Shown: positions 34,903 through 43,475 of the stretch, in pieces
Layout of the letters: each line of letters opens with the position of its first letter
Numbering within the stretch: position 1 is the first letter of the stretch
Source of the DNA: Sediminicoccus sp. KRV36
GTDB taxonomy: Bacteria; Pseudomonadota; Alphaproteobacteria; Acetobacterales; Acetobacteraceae
Length of the DNA stretch: 64,000 bases
Direction: 5' to 3'
Assembly (NCBI RefSeq): GCF_023243115.1
Contig: NZ_CP085081.1
Span: forward strand, 2,294,001-2,358,000
Translations under genes and position numbers: made by a program
The notes under the pieces: generated by a model
What the model saw: only the letters and a program-made list of their open reading frames with translations
What the model was told of the DNA's origin: nothing
Database searches by the model: none

Positions 34903-36267
34903 CTACATCCAGGCGGCCGGCGAGGCCCCCAGCGGCTCCGCCGGCCGCGCCCAGCGCGCGGGTGTCACCGACATCCGCGCGGCATGCGGCACATGGCGCA
35001 CCATGCCGAAGGCGCCTTCCTCCGTCACCAGGCTAGGCGTGTGTGGCGCAACTCCGGCAAAGCCATCCGCGATCCGCCCGAGCCCGCGCAACCAAATCCC
35101 GGTCCGCGCCAGCGTCACCCGCACGCGCCAGCTCCCGCCCTCGGCCGCGCGGCGCTGCCAGGCGGCGACGACACCCAGCGCCAGCAGATAGCCCGAGGCA
35201 TGGTCCAGCGGCTGGCAAGGCAGCACCTTGGGAGGCGCCGCTCCGGCGGCCTCGGCCTCCGCGACGTTGAAGCCGGTGGAGGTCTGCACCAGGCTGTCAA
35301 AGCCGCGCTTGTTGGCCCAGGGGCCTCCCCAGCCATAGGCGCACAACTCGCCCACCACGATGCCGGGATGGCGCGCGGCCAGGGCCTCGGCGGAAAAGCC
35401 CTTCGCCGCCAGCGCGCCCGCCCGGTAGGATTGCACGAACGCGTCCGCACCGGCCGCCAGCGCATCGAGGCGCGCGGCATCGGCGGCGTCGTTCAGGTCG
35501 AGAAAGGCGCAGCTTTTGCCGCGCCCGGTATCCACCACAAGTGTCGGAATACTCGGCAGGTGGGGGCTTGTGATGTGCAGCACTTCGGCGCCGTGCGCGG
35601 CGAGGCCGCGCGCCGCGACGGGCCCAGCGATGACGCGCGTCAGGTCCAGCACGCGAAAGCCTTCCAGCGGGCGGCTGGCCAGGGCGGGGAGGGGACGAGG
35701 CGGCGCATCGCCAATGCGCTCGATGGCGAGCAGTGGCGTCGTCGCCAGGTGCTGCGCCTGCGGGTGCGCATCCCATTCGGCGAAGCTGCGCATGGCGGAA
35801 ACGCAAAGGCCGGCGGCCGTTGCCTCGGTCTCGAAGGCGACGGCCTCGCGCTGCGAGAGTGCTGCGGCAACGGCGGCGCGGTCATTCGCGCAGCCCAGCA
35901 GCGCCAGGATGCCGTCGCGGTGATGCGGGAAGTTCGTGTGCAGCCGCACCACGCCGTCGCGCGTCGGGTAGGCGCCGGCAATGGCGTCCCAGGGGTCGCG
36001 GGGCGGCGTGTCACCGATACGCATATATCGCTCGGAATGGAACTCGGCCGCGGCGTCGTCCATGGAGACCGCCACGCGCTGCATCGGGCCGCCGCGAGCG
36101 GCATGCAGCGATGCGGCGGCGAGGCCGAGTGCGGCGATGGAAGCCTGCGCTGCCTCGCCGATGCGGAAGGAGGAGGGCAGGGTGGGATCCGTGCCAGTCA
36201 GATCGGCTTGCGTCGCGAGGGCAGGGTCCAGCCCCGCACCCGCCAGCAACCTGGCCAGCGTGGTCAC
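34903..36267 (-). CDS. Family III CoA-transferase with apparently permuted domain order
   Basis: A 454-residue CaiB/BaiF-type CoA-transferase. The usual N-terminal opening, here LEGFRVLDLTRVIAGPVAAR, begins only at about residue 201; the catalytic Asp is Asp355 in CQPLDHASGY. Residues about 80-195 (GAYPTRDGVVRLH, then AFETEATAAGLCVSAMRSFAEW, WDAHPQAQHL) look like the family's C-terminal part, placed first. Starts with GTG overlapping the allophanate hydrolase stop. Last gene of the seven-gene operon; it would activate a carboxylate with CoA. The substrate is unknown. Confidence 0.8.
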   Translation of the reverse strand: MTTLARLLAGAGLDPALATQADLTGTDPTLPSSFRIGEAAQASIAALGLAAASLHAARGGPMQRVAVSMDDAAAEFHSERYMRIGDTPPRDPWDAIAGAYPTRDGVVRLHTNFPHHRDGILALLGCANDRAAVAAALSQREAVAFETEATAAGLCVSAMRSFAEWDAHPQAQHLATTPLLAIERIGDAPPRPLPALASRPLEGFRVLDLTRVIAGPVAARGLAAHGAEVLHITSPHLPSIPTLVVDTGRGKSCAFLDLNDAADAARLDALAAGADAFVQSYRAGALAAKGFSAEALAARHPGIVVGELCAYGWGGPWANKRGFDSLVQTSTGFNVAEAEAAGAAPPKVLPCQPLDHASGYLLALGVVAAWQRRAAEGGSWRVRVTLARTGIWLRGLGRIADGFAGVAPHTPSLVTEEGAFGMVRHVPHAARMSVTPARWARPAEPLGASPAAWM

Positions 36268-38009
36268 TTCGCCGCCAGATGCGCGCGCCAGCCGCCGCGC
36301 GCGGTGATCTCGGGCGCGGCCGCCACACCTTCGCTTTCGGCCTGGAAGCCGAGCACGCTGCTGCCATCCTCCAGCGTCACGCGGCCAAAGCCGAGCGGCG
36401 GCGGGATGGCGGCGAGGAAGGGGCCGATCTGCGCCGCCGGCAGCGCCCAGATCTCGCCGAGGATGGCCGCACCGCCGCTGGCCGCGCGGACCATGCCGGG
36501 GCGGTTGCCGAGGTCATAGAGGCGGTAGCTCGGCACGGTGCGTGCGGCGCGAAGGAAGCGCCCGCCAAAGCCGCGCACCTGGCCGTTCAGCGGCAGGCCG
36601 GACATATGCGCCCCGATGCAGAACAGCCCCAGCTCATCGGCCGCGAGTTCGGCTGGCGCGGGCGGCGTGGGCCCGAGGCCGGCCGCGTGATGCATCGCCG
36701 CCCCGATGCCAGCCAGGCGCCCTTCGCTGAAGGCCGGACCCACCAGCGTGATACCCGCCGGCACGCCATCGGCGCGGAAGCCGGAGGGGATGGCCAGGGC
36801 CGAGAGGTCGCAGAGATTCACGAAATTCGTGTAGGTGCCAAGGCGGCTATTGGCGGCGATGGGCTTGGCCGCCAGCATCGCCAGCGTGGGCACGCCGGGG
36901 CAGGTGGGCAGCAGCAGCGCGTCGCAACCGGCGAAGAGCTGGCGGGCCAGCAGCCGCGCCTCGGCAGCTGCGTGGAAATCATCAAAGGCATCCACGGTGA
37001 GGCGGCCGAGGCCCCCTTCCAGGATGCTGCGCGTGACGGGGTGCAATGCGGCGGGGCGCTCCAACACCCATTCGCGCAGGGCCGAGGTGCGCTCGGCTAC
37101 CCAGGCGCCGTCGTAGAGGCGCCGGGCGACGGCCAGGAAGGGCGCGATATCCACGCGGGTGATGGTGGCACCCATCGCCTCGGCGCGGGCGACCGCGCCC
37201 GCGAAAAGTGCCGCGTCATCCGGCGTATCGAACAGCAGTTGCGCCTGTTCCGGCACGGCCAGGCGCAGCGCCGGTGGCGCGGCTTCCATGCTGCGCCAAC
37301 CGGCAGGGGCGGCGCGGCTGTAAGGGTCCGCCGCATCCGGCCCGGCCGCGATGGCGAGCACGGCGGCCGCATCCGCCACGTTCTGCGCGAAGATGGAAAT
37401 GCAATCCAGCGACCGGCAGGCGGGCACGGCGCCGCGCGTGGGGATCAGCCCCAGGCTCGGCTTGAGGCCGACGATATTCTGCGCGGCGGCGGGCACGCGG
37501 CCGGAGCCTGCCGTGTCCGTCCCATAGCTGAACGCGGCGATGCCAGCCGCGACCGCCGTGGCCGAACCGCTGGAGGAACCGCCGGGAATGAGATCGGCCC
37601 GCAAAGCGTTGCGCGGCGTGCCATAGGGGCTGCGCGTGCCGTTCAGCCCCGTGGCGAACTGGTCGAGATTGACCTTGCCCAGCAGCAGCGCGCCGGCCGC
37701 CAGCAGCCGCGCCACGGCGGGCGCGTCCTCGGCAGGCATGCGCGCGTAATCGGGGCAGGCGGCGGTGGTGGGCAGGCCGGCCGCGTCAATATTGTCCTTC
37801 ACCACGAAGGGCACGCCATGCAGCGGGCCGGGCGGCAAATTGGCGGCGCGGGCCAGCACATCGGCCTCCGGAACCGCGGTGATGAACAGCGCCGGGTCGT
37901 TGAAGGCGGCGATGCGCGCCAGGGCTTCGCGCGCCACATCCACCGCCGAGCCGCCGGCGGCGTAGAAGCCCGCCAGCGCCTCCAGGGTGAAGGCGGCGGG
38001 CGGCTTCAT
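36264..38009 (-). CDS. atzF: Allophanate hydrolase (AtzF-like)
   Basis: A 581-residue two-domain protein. The amidase domain has the Ser-cisSer-Lys triad (Lys in FVVKDNID, GGSSSGSA and TDTAGSGRVPAA). The C-terminal domain carries GAHMSGLPLN, PSYRLYDLG and PPPLGFGRVTLEDGSSVLGF, the AtzF C-terminal signature, so it is full length, not a generic amidase. AtzF splits allophanate (from biuret or urea) to ammonia and CO2. No urea carboxylase, biuret hydrolase or cyanuric acid hydrolase is in the operon, so the source of its substrate is open. Coupled by ATGA and GTGA to its neighbours. Confidence 0.87.
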   Translation of the reverse strand: MKPPAAFTLEALAGFYAAGGSAVDVAREALARIAAFNDPALFITAVPEADVLARAANLPPGPLHGVPFVVKDNIDAAGLPTTAACPDYARMPAEDAPAVARLLAAGALLLGKVNLDQFATGLNGTRSPYGTPRNALRADLIPGGSSSGSATAVAAGIAAFSYGTDTAGSGRVPAAAQNIVGLKPSLGLIPTRGAVPACRSLDCISIFAQNVADAAAVLAIAAGPDAADPYSRAAPAGWRSMEAAPPALRLAVPEQAQLLFDTPDDAALFAGAVARAEAMGATITRVDIAPFLAVARRLYDGAWVAERTSALREWVLERPAALHPVTRSILEGGLGRLTVDAFDDFHAAAEARLLARQLFAGCDALLLPTCPGVPTLAMLAAKPIAANSRLGTYTNFVNLCDLSALAIPSGFRADGVPAGITLVGPAFSEGRLAGIGAAMHHAAGLGPTPPAPAELAADELGLFCIGAHMSGLPLNGQVRGFGGRFLRAARTVPSYRLYDLGNRPGMVRAASGGAAILGEIWALPAAQIGPFLAAIPPPLGFGRVTLEDGSSVLGFQAESEGVAAAPEITARGGWRAHLAAK

Positions 38010-38842
38010 CGCAGCAACTCGGCGGCCAGGCGCAGCAACGCGCCATCGGGCTGGCGCAGCGCCTCCAGCACGCGGAAGTGATCGGCGCCGGGGATCGGCA
38101 GGAGCGGACCGGGCGCCTGGGCTTCCGCGCGCAGCCGATGAAAATCGCGCGACTGGCGGCAAAGCTCCGGCAATTCGGCGGCGCCATAGACGATCGCCAT
38201 GGGCTTTTGCACCACGGGCCGCCGCATGGGCGACAATTCGGCGATTTCCTCATCGGTCAGCTTCAGCGCCACATTCAGATAGGTGTCGCGGATCGGGCCG
38301 AGTTCGAACACGCCCGAGATGGCGATCGCGGCCGTCACGGCCGGATGCTCGGCGCCGAGTGCCGTCAGATGCCCGCCCGCACTCCAGCCGGTCAGCACGA
38401 TGGGGCCGTTGAAGCCGTATTTCGGCCCCTCGGCGGAGAGCCAGTCGAGCGCGGTATGGATCTGATAGGCGATGCGCGTCATCGTCACATCGGGGCACAG
38501 GCTGTAGCCGCAAATGCCGACATTCCAGCCCATGGCGAGCGCGCCTTCGGCCATGGCCGCGAAATCCTCGCGCCGGTTGCGCTGCCAATAGCCGCCATGG
38601 ATGAAAACCAGCGTCGGCGCTTCCGGATTGCCGCCGGGGAACAGGTCCCATTGCTCGCGCTGGCTCTCGCCATAGGGCAGGTCCACGGCACTGGCGTGGG
38701 CGGCGCGGAAAGGGGCGGAGGCCTGGTTGCGCTCCTCGATCAGCGCGCCGCTGTCGGGCACGGCCTCGGAGTTGTTGTAGGCGGCGTCACGTTCGCGCTG
38801 GGACAGGCTGCCCCAGTTCAGTTTCGTCACGTCGAGGGTCAT
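38006..38842 (-). CDS. Alpha/beta hydrolase, arylformamidase-like
   Basis: A 278-residue alpha/beta hydrolase. The oxyanion motif HGGYW is at 82-86, the nucleophile Ser154 in GWSAGGH, the acid region YGAAELPE (Glu223) and His255 in PGADHF. The N-terminal AAYNNSEAVPD segment is typical of bacterial kynurenine formamidase-like esterases, which cleave N-formyl or ester bonds. In this operon the target may be a formamide or ester made after ring opening. The start at 38842 overlaps the upstream stop by ATGA. Confidence 0.8.
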   Translation of the reverse strand: MTLDVTKLNWGSLSQRERDAAYNNSEAVPDSGALIEERNQASAPFRAAHASAVDLPYGESQREQWDLFPGGNPEAPTLVFIHGGYWQRNRREDFAAMAEGALAMGWNVGICGYSLCPDVTMTRIAYQIHTALDWLSAEGPKYGFNGPIVLTGWSAGGHLTALGAEHPAVTAAIAISGVFELGPIRDTYLNVALKLTDEEIAELSPMRRPVVQKPMAIVYGAAELPELCRQSRDFHRLRAEAQAPGPLLPIPGADHFRVLEALRQPDGALLRLAAELLR

Positions 38843-39705
38843 GCGGCTTCCCACCAATCCAGAATTTCGGCCCCTTGAGCGAACACCGCCCCGGGCCGGC
38901 TGGCAATGGCGTCCAGTGTGGCTTCCAGCACGCCGATGCGGTGCGGCACGCCCGAGATATAGGGATGCACGGCCAGGCCCATGACCTTGCAGCCTTCCGT
39001 CTCGGCTTCGGCCAGCAGGCGGTCGAGTTGTGCCAGGGTGCGGGCCTGCAATTCCTCGGCCTGATGGTGCTGCACCATGATCATCGGAATATCGTTGAGT
39101 TCGACGGAATAGGGCATGGACCAGATGGGGCCGTGCCTGGTTTGCACCGGCACCGGCACGTCATCCACCACCCAATCGGCGCAGTAGCGGATGCCGTGTT
39201 CGGCCAGGATATCCGAGGTATCCAGCGTCTGGGTCAGGCCCGGGCCAAGCCAGCCTGCGGGCGGCTTGCCGGTGAAGGCGCGGATGGTCTCGACGGCGTC
39301 GCGCACCATTTCGCGCTGGTCGAGGATCTGGTGCGTCGGGATCTGGCGGAAGCCATGGCCCATGAATTCCCAGCCGGCATCGCGCGCGGCACCGGCCACG
39401 CGCGGATAGGAATTGCAGACATTGGCATTGATCGAGAGGGTGGGCTTGATGCCACGTGCCTCGCAGGCCTTGAACATGCGCCAAAAGCCCACGCGCATGC
39501 CGTATTCATGCCAGGCCCAGTTCGCCACATCCGGCACGACAGCCAGGCCCGTGGGGGCCGGCAGCACCTGGCGCGGCATGGGCCGCTCGATGCCCCATTC
39601 CTCGATGTTGATGACGAAATAGACCAGCACCTTCGCGCCATTCGGCCCGGGGCGCGGCGCGCGGTCCTGCGGGGCGGCGTAGGCGATGCGATCAGTGGGC
39701 TTCAA
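38839..39705 (-). CDS. Polysaccharide deacetylase-family protein, PuuE (allantoinase)-like
   Basis: A 288-residue NodB-fold protein without a signal peptide. The YGMRVGFWRMF, GWEFMGHGFRQIP and PAGWLGPGLTQT segments, then SMPYSVELNDIP, follow the order of the PuuE metal-independent allantoinases rather than chitin deacetylases. It starts with TTG at 39705: the codon overlaps the ABC ATPase stop (TTGA) and GGAGG lies six bases before it. Likely hydrolyses a cyclic ureide or imide in the cytoplasm; the substrate is inferred. Confidence 0.78.
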   Translation of the reverse strand: MKPTDRIAYAAPQDRAPRPGPNGAKVLVYFVINIEEWGIERPMPRQVLPAPTGLAVVPDVANWAWHEYGMRVGFWRMFKACEARGIKPTLSINANVCNSYPRVAGAARDAGWEFMGHGFRQIPTHQILDQREMVRDAVETIRAFTGKPPAGWLGPGLTQTLDTSDILAEHGIRYCADWVVDDVPVPVQTRHGPIWSMPYSVELNDIPMIMVQHHQAEELQARTLAQLDRLLAEAETEGCKVMGLAVHPYISGVPHRIGVLEATLDAIASRPGAVFAQGAEILDWWEAA

Positions 39706-40481
39706 TGGTGGCCTCCCAGCATGGCGGCGAAGTGGCGGCGCAGCGTGTTGAAATCGGGGTCCGTCGGGTCACGCGGGCGGGGCAGGTCCACCCGCTCATC
39801 GGCCACGATGCGGCCAGGATTGGTGGACATGACGACGATGCGATCGGCCATGAGGATCGCTTCCTCGATGGCGTGCGTCACGAAGATCACCGTCAGCTTC
39901 GTGCGCTGCCAGATGTCGAGCAATTCCTGCTGGAGATTCTCGCGCGTCATCGCGTCCAGCGCGCCGAAGGGCTCGTCCATCAGGACGATCTCGGCCTCAT
40001 TGGCCAGCACGCGGGCGATGGCGACGCGCTGCTTCATGCCGCCCGAGAGCTGGTGCGGATAGGCCTCGGCGAAGCGCGTCAGGCCGACCATATCCACGAA
40101 GCGCTTGGTGGTCTCGGCCACCTCGGCCGAGGGGCGGCCGCGCGCGGCGGGGCCGAAGCCGACATTCTTCGCGACGTTCAGCCACGGGAACAGGCCATAA
40201 TCCTGGAAGACCATGCCGCGATCCGGCCCCGGCTCGCCGATCGGCTTGCCCCACATGTCGAGCCGGCCTTCGCTGGCCGTCTCGAAGCCGCCGATCATGC
40301 GCAGCAGCGTGGATTTGCCGCAGCCGGAAGGGCCGATGAGGCAGACGAACTCGCCCTTGCGGATCGAGAGCGAGGCGTCCTGGAGGGCCACGATCTTTTG
40401 ACCCCCCTGCTTTTGATTGGGGAAGTCGAAGCGCTTCGTGACATGCGTGATGTCGAGGATGTTCAGCGGTTCAGCCGCCAT
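39702..40481 (-). CDS. Taurine/nitrate/sulfonate-type ABC transporter ATP-binding protein
   Basis: A 259-residue ATPase of the SsuB/TauB/NrtD group: Walker A GPSGCGKST at 50-58, FQDYGLFPWLNV, LSGGMKQR and MDEPFGALDAMTR. Its gene overlaps the permease gene upstream by 11 bp and the PuuE-like gene by TTGA. The group imports small nitrogen or sulfur compounds, including pyrimidines and riboflavin precursors. Part of a three-gene importer with 40471-41271 and 41268-42215. Confidence 0.9.
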   Translation of the reverse strand: MAAEPLNILDITHVTKRFDFPNQKQGGQKIVALQDASLSIRKGEFVCLIGPSGCGKSTLLRMIGGFETASEGRLDMWGKPIGEPGPDRGMVFQDYGLFPWLNVAKNVGFGPAARGRPSAEVAETTKRFVDMVGLTRFAEAYPHQLSGGMKQRVAIARVLANEAEIVLMDEPFGALDAMTRENLQQELLDIWQRTKLTVIFVTHAIEEAILMADRIVVMSTNPGRIVADERVDLPRPRDPTDPDFNTLRRHFAAMLGGHH

Positions 40482-41271
40482 GTTGCGGGCTCCAGCGCAG
40501 CAGGCGTTGACCGATCAGCTGCACCGCGTAATCCGAGAGATAGCCCAGCAGGCCGATGGTGATCATGCCGCTGATGACGATCTCCGTGCGGGAAAGCTGC
40601 CGCGCCTCCATGATGATGGCGCCAAGCCCGGTCTGCACGCCTGTCATCTCCCCCACCACGATCACCACCCAAGCGAAGCCGAGGCCCAGGCGCAACCCGG
40701 TGAAGATGGAGGGCAGCGAGGCCGGCAGCACCACCTTCCAGAACAGTGCCGAGGGCGAGACGCCCAGCATGCGCGCGGCCTCGAACAGCCGCGGCTCCAC
40801 ATTGCGGACGCCGAAGATGGTGTTCACCAGGATCGGATAGAAGGCGCCGAGAAACACCAGGAAAAACGCCGAGCGCGGGCCGATGCCGAAGACGATCATC
40901 GCCAGCGGCAACCAGGCCGTGACGGGGATGGGCCGCATGAGTTGCAGCGTCGGGTCCAGCACGGCGCGCACCAGCCAGATGCGGCCGATCATCATGCCGA
41001 GCGGCAGGGCAAGTGCGGCCGCCAGAACGAAGCCGCCATAGACGCGGCTGACGCTGGCAAAGGCGTGTTCCAGCAACGTCCTGGAATAGAGATCATCCCA
41101 GACGCCGCCAAAAGCCAGGTCCCACAGCTGGATGCCGACATCCAGGGGCGGCGGGATCAGGCTGAAGGCCAGCCCCGAGGTCGAGAAATGCCAGAAGGCG
41201 AGGAACAGAAGCGGCGCGCAGAGCGCGAGCAGAAGCCCGCGCGCGCCGCTCCCGGAGGCCGCCGCACTCAC
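40471..41271 (-). CDS. Taurine/nitrate/sulfonate-type ABC transporter permease
   Basis: A 266-residue inner-membrane permease of the SsuC/TauC family with about six helices. It has the conserved PIPVTAWLPLAMIVFGIG segment and an EAA loop (LFEAARMLGVSPSALFWKVV). GTG start overlapping the receptor stop (GTGA). Its C-terminal end overlaps the ATPase start. Confidence 0.9.
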   Translation of the reverse strand: MSAAASGSGARGLLLALCAPLLFLAFWHFSTSGLAFSLIPPPLDVGIQLWDLAFGGVWDDLYSRTLLEHAFASVSRVYGGFVLAAALALPLGMMIGRIWLVRAVLDPTLQLMRPIPVTAWLPLAMIVFGIGPRSAFFLVFLGAFYPILVNTIFGVRNVEPRLFEAARMLGVSPSALFWKVVLPASLPSIFTGLRLGLGFAWVVIVVGEMTGVQTGLGAIIMEARQLSRTEIVISGMITIGLLGYLSDYAVQLIGQRLLRWSPQHGG

Positions 41272-42215
41272 GCCGTGCGCGCCAGCTCGTCGGAGAAGCG
41301 GGTGTTGAAGAAGGTGTTGAAATCCGGCACGGCGCGGATCTGCTGCAATTCCAGCATGTGCTGGGCGTAGGTGCGGCTGCGCTCCACCATCACCGGCGTC
41401 ATGCGCCAGTTCAGCTCCACATTCTCGATGCTGATCTCGAGTGCCGGGCGCTGCATGCCCAGGCGCGCCACGGCCATCTCGATCGCCGCCGCGCGATTGC
41501 CCGCGGCGAATTCCGAAGCGCGGCGATGCACGCCCAGCATGGTGGTGCAGAGGGCGGCGTTGCGTTGCGTCGTCTCGTAATGGGTCGCGAAGATCATGTT
41601 CAGCGTGCCCATCGGCGTGGAGTATGGGAATTCCACGACCTTGCCGATGCCCGTCACCTGGCTGATGCCGGGGCCGGGTTCCGCGCCCACATAGGCATCA
41701 ATATCGCCACGGGCGAGGGCCGCATGCATCTCGCTGAAGCTCACGCGGATGCTGGTGATGTCGCGGATGTTCATGCCCTCCATGCGCAGCCGCTCACGGA
41801 TGAAGACCTCCTGCGTCGAGCCGGGCCAGATGCCGACGCGCTTGCCGCGCAGATCGGCCAGCGTGTTGATCGGGCCATCCTTGCGGGCGACCACGGCCAT
41901 GCCCTTGTCGCAGCAGGAACCGATGACGGTCACGGGTTCGCGCGCGGCCGCCCCCAGGATGCCGGCGGCGATGCCGAAGGCGCCGAAATCCACGCTGCGG
42001 GTGACGACGGCGTTCTTGCCCTCGGTCGGGCTTTCGAAGGGAATGACCTCGATGGTCATGCCCTCGGGCATGAAGCGCTCATAGAAGAAGGGGGTGATGG
42101 AGTGGATGAGGCGCAGGGCCCCCATCTTCACCCGGGTTCCCTGGGCAGCGACGATGGCGGGCGTGGCCAAGGTGCCAGCTGACGCGGCCAGCAGCGTGCG
42201 GCGATGAAGGCTCAT
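41268..42215 (-). CDS. ABC transporter substrate-binding protein, NMT1/TauA-like
   Basis: A 315-residue periplasmic receptor with a signal peptide containing RRTLLAASAGTLATPAIVAA. The mature part has VDFGAFGIAAGILGAAAREP, VVARKDGPINTLADLRGKRVGIW and GDIDAYVGAEPGPG, as in TauA/SsuA/NMT1 receptors. First gene of the seven-gene operon, so the importer and the enzymes serve the same compound. A hairpin (42318-42352) separates it from the hydroxyacid dehydrogenase upstream. Confidence 0.88.
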   Translation of the reverse strand: MSLHRRTLLAASAGTLATPAIVAAQGTRVKMGALRLIHSITPFFYERFMPEGMTIEVIPFESPTEGKNAVVTRSVDFGAFGIAAGILGAAAREPVTVIGSCCDKGMAVVARKDGPINTLADLRGKRVGIWPGSTQEVFIRERLRMEGMNIRDITSIRVSFSEMHAALARGDIDAYVGAEPGPGISQVTGIGKVVEFPYSTPMGTLNMIFATHYETTQRNAALCTTMLGVHRRASEFAAGNRAAAIEMAVARLGMQRPALEISIENVELNWRMTPVMVERSRTYAQHMLELQQIRAVPDFNTFFNTRFSDELARTA

Positions 42216-42317
42216 ATCGGGCGCTCCCATTTGATGTGTGACGGGCCGTTTTTGGCCGGGGGCGGGGGTGGGGCAAGGGCCGTGGCACCCTTGTCTGACG
42301 TTCCGGTGCAGCAACTT

Positions 42318-42352
42318 GCCTTCCGCATGGGCGGCCTGCCCGTGCGGAAGGC
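42318..42352. terminator. Near-perfect hairpin upstream of the ABC-ureide operon
   Basis: A 15-bp stem (10 perfect pairs GCCTTCCGCA/TGCGGAAGGC, one wobble, then GGGC/GCCC) with loop GGCCT. It follows the dehydrogenase stop at 42359 on the minus strand and precedes the receptor gene start at 42215. No U-tract. A terminator or processing site is inferred. Confidence 0.6.
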
Positions 42353-42358
42353 AGTGCG

Positions 42359-43315
42359 TCAGCCCTTGATGACGCGGATTGGCGTGCCGGCATGGAATGC
42401 TTCGATCGCTTCCACGGCACCCTGGAAATAGGCGCGGTAATTCTCCTCGGTCACATAGCCCAGATGCGGCGTCAGCACGGTGTTGGCCGCCTTGAGCAGC
42501 GGGTGGCTCTCGGGCAGCGGCTCCACGTCATAGACGTCAATGCCGGCCTGGATGCGCCCGGCATGCAGCGCCTCCAGCAGGGCCGGCTGATCCACCAGCG
42601 GCCCGCGTGAGGTGTTGACCAGCATGGCACCCGGCTTCATCGCGCCCAGCTCGGCGGCACCCACGATCCCGCGCGAGCGGTCCGAGAGGATCAGGTGCAG
42701 CGTCACCACATCGGCCTGCGCGAAAAGCTCGGCCTTTTCCACCCGCGTGGCACCCACGGCGGCGGCGGCCTCGGCGGTCAGGTTGGTGCTCCAGGCGATC
42801 ACCTTCATGCCCAGCGCCTGGCCCACCCGGGCGACCTTGGTGCCGAGCTTGCCCAGGCCCACAACACCCAGCGTCCGGCCCTCCAGCCCCACACCCAGCT
42901 GGGTCTGCCAATGGCCCGCATGCAGCGCATTCACCTGCTCCGGAATGCGACGCGCGAGGGAGAGGATCAGGCCCCAGGTCAGATCCACCGTCGGCGCGCC
43001 GAAGCTTGGCGTGCCGGAGAAGACGATGCCACGCTCGGCGCAGGCCTCGGCATCAATGCCGCGATTGCGCTCGCCGGTGGTGATCAGCAGCTTGAGGTTG
43101 GGCAGCCGCTCGATCAGCTCGCGCGGGAAGGGGGTGCGCTCGCGCATGGCGAGGATCGCATCGAAAGGCATGAGGCGCGTGATGAGCGCCTCCCGCTCCG
43201 CGAGCGTGTCGCGGAAAACGGTGATGTCCAGCTCCGCCAGGCGCTCCCAGGGGCCGAGCTTGAGCGTGACATCCTGATAGTCATCGAGAATGGCGAGGCG
43301 GTTCAGTGTGGGCAT
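42359..43315 (-). CDS. D-2-hydroxyacid dehydrogenase family protein
   Basis: A 318-residue NAD-dependent dehydrogenase. GVVGLGKLGTKVA is the Rossmann glycine motif, NTSRGPLVD carries the catalytic Arg zone and TPHLGYVTEENY the active-site His. The family reduces 2-oxo acids or oxidises D-2-hydroxy acids such as glycerate. The ATG at 43315 was chosen over upstream in-frame starts that read through a G/C-rich gap. Monocistronic; the hairpin at 42318 follows it. Confidence 0.85.
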   Translation of the reverse strand: MPTLNRLAILDDYQDVTLKLGPWERLAELDITVFRDTLAEREALITRLMPFDAILAMRERTPFPRELIERLPNLKLLITTGERNRGIDAEACAERGIVFSGTPSFGAPTVDLTWGLILSLARRIPEQVNALHAGHWQTQLGVGLEGRTLGVVGLGKLGTKVARVGQALGMKVIAWSTNLTAEAAAAVGATRVEKAELFAQADVVTLHLILSDRSRGIVGAAELGAMKPGAMLVNTSRGPLVDQPALLEALHAGRIQAGIDVYDVEPLPESHPLLKAANTVLTPHLGYVTEENYRAYFQGAVEAIEAFHAGTPIRVIKG

Positions 43316-43475
43316 GCGGTTTCCCCGGGTTCGGACATGTGGCGTGGTCATTGGTGCAGAGGGCATCCTGTCCGTGGAAAAGAATGCCGGGACAGGTGGC
43401 GGCTGGAGCTTGCGGCGCGGGCTTTCCTGGATGGCGTGTGTTCATGCGCGATGGGCCTTGAGAATCGCCGCCGCG

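Noticed and set aside
43316..43475. CCTGTCC/GGACAGG dyad in the gap before the hydroxyacid dehydrogenase
   Set aside because: A 7-bp stem with a 16-base loop in G/C-rich DNA is expected by chance; no other support.
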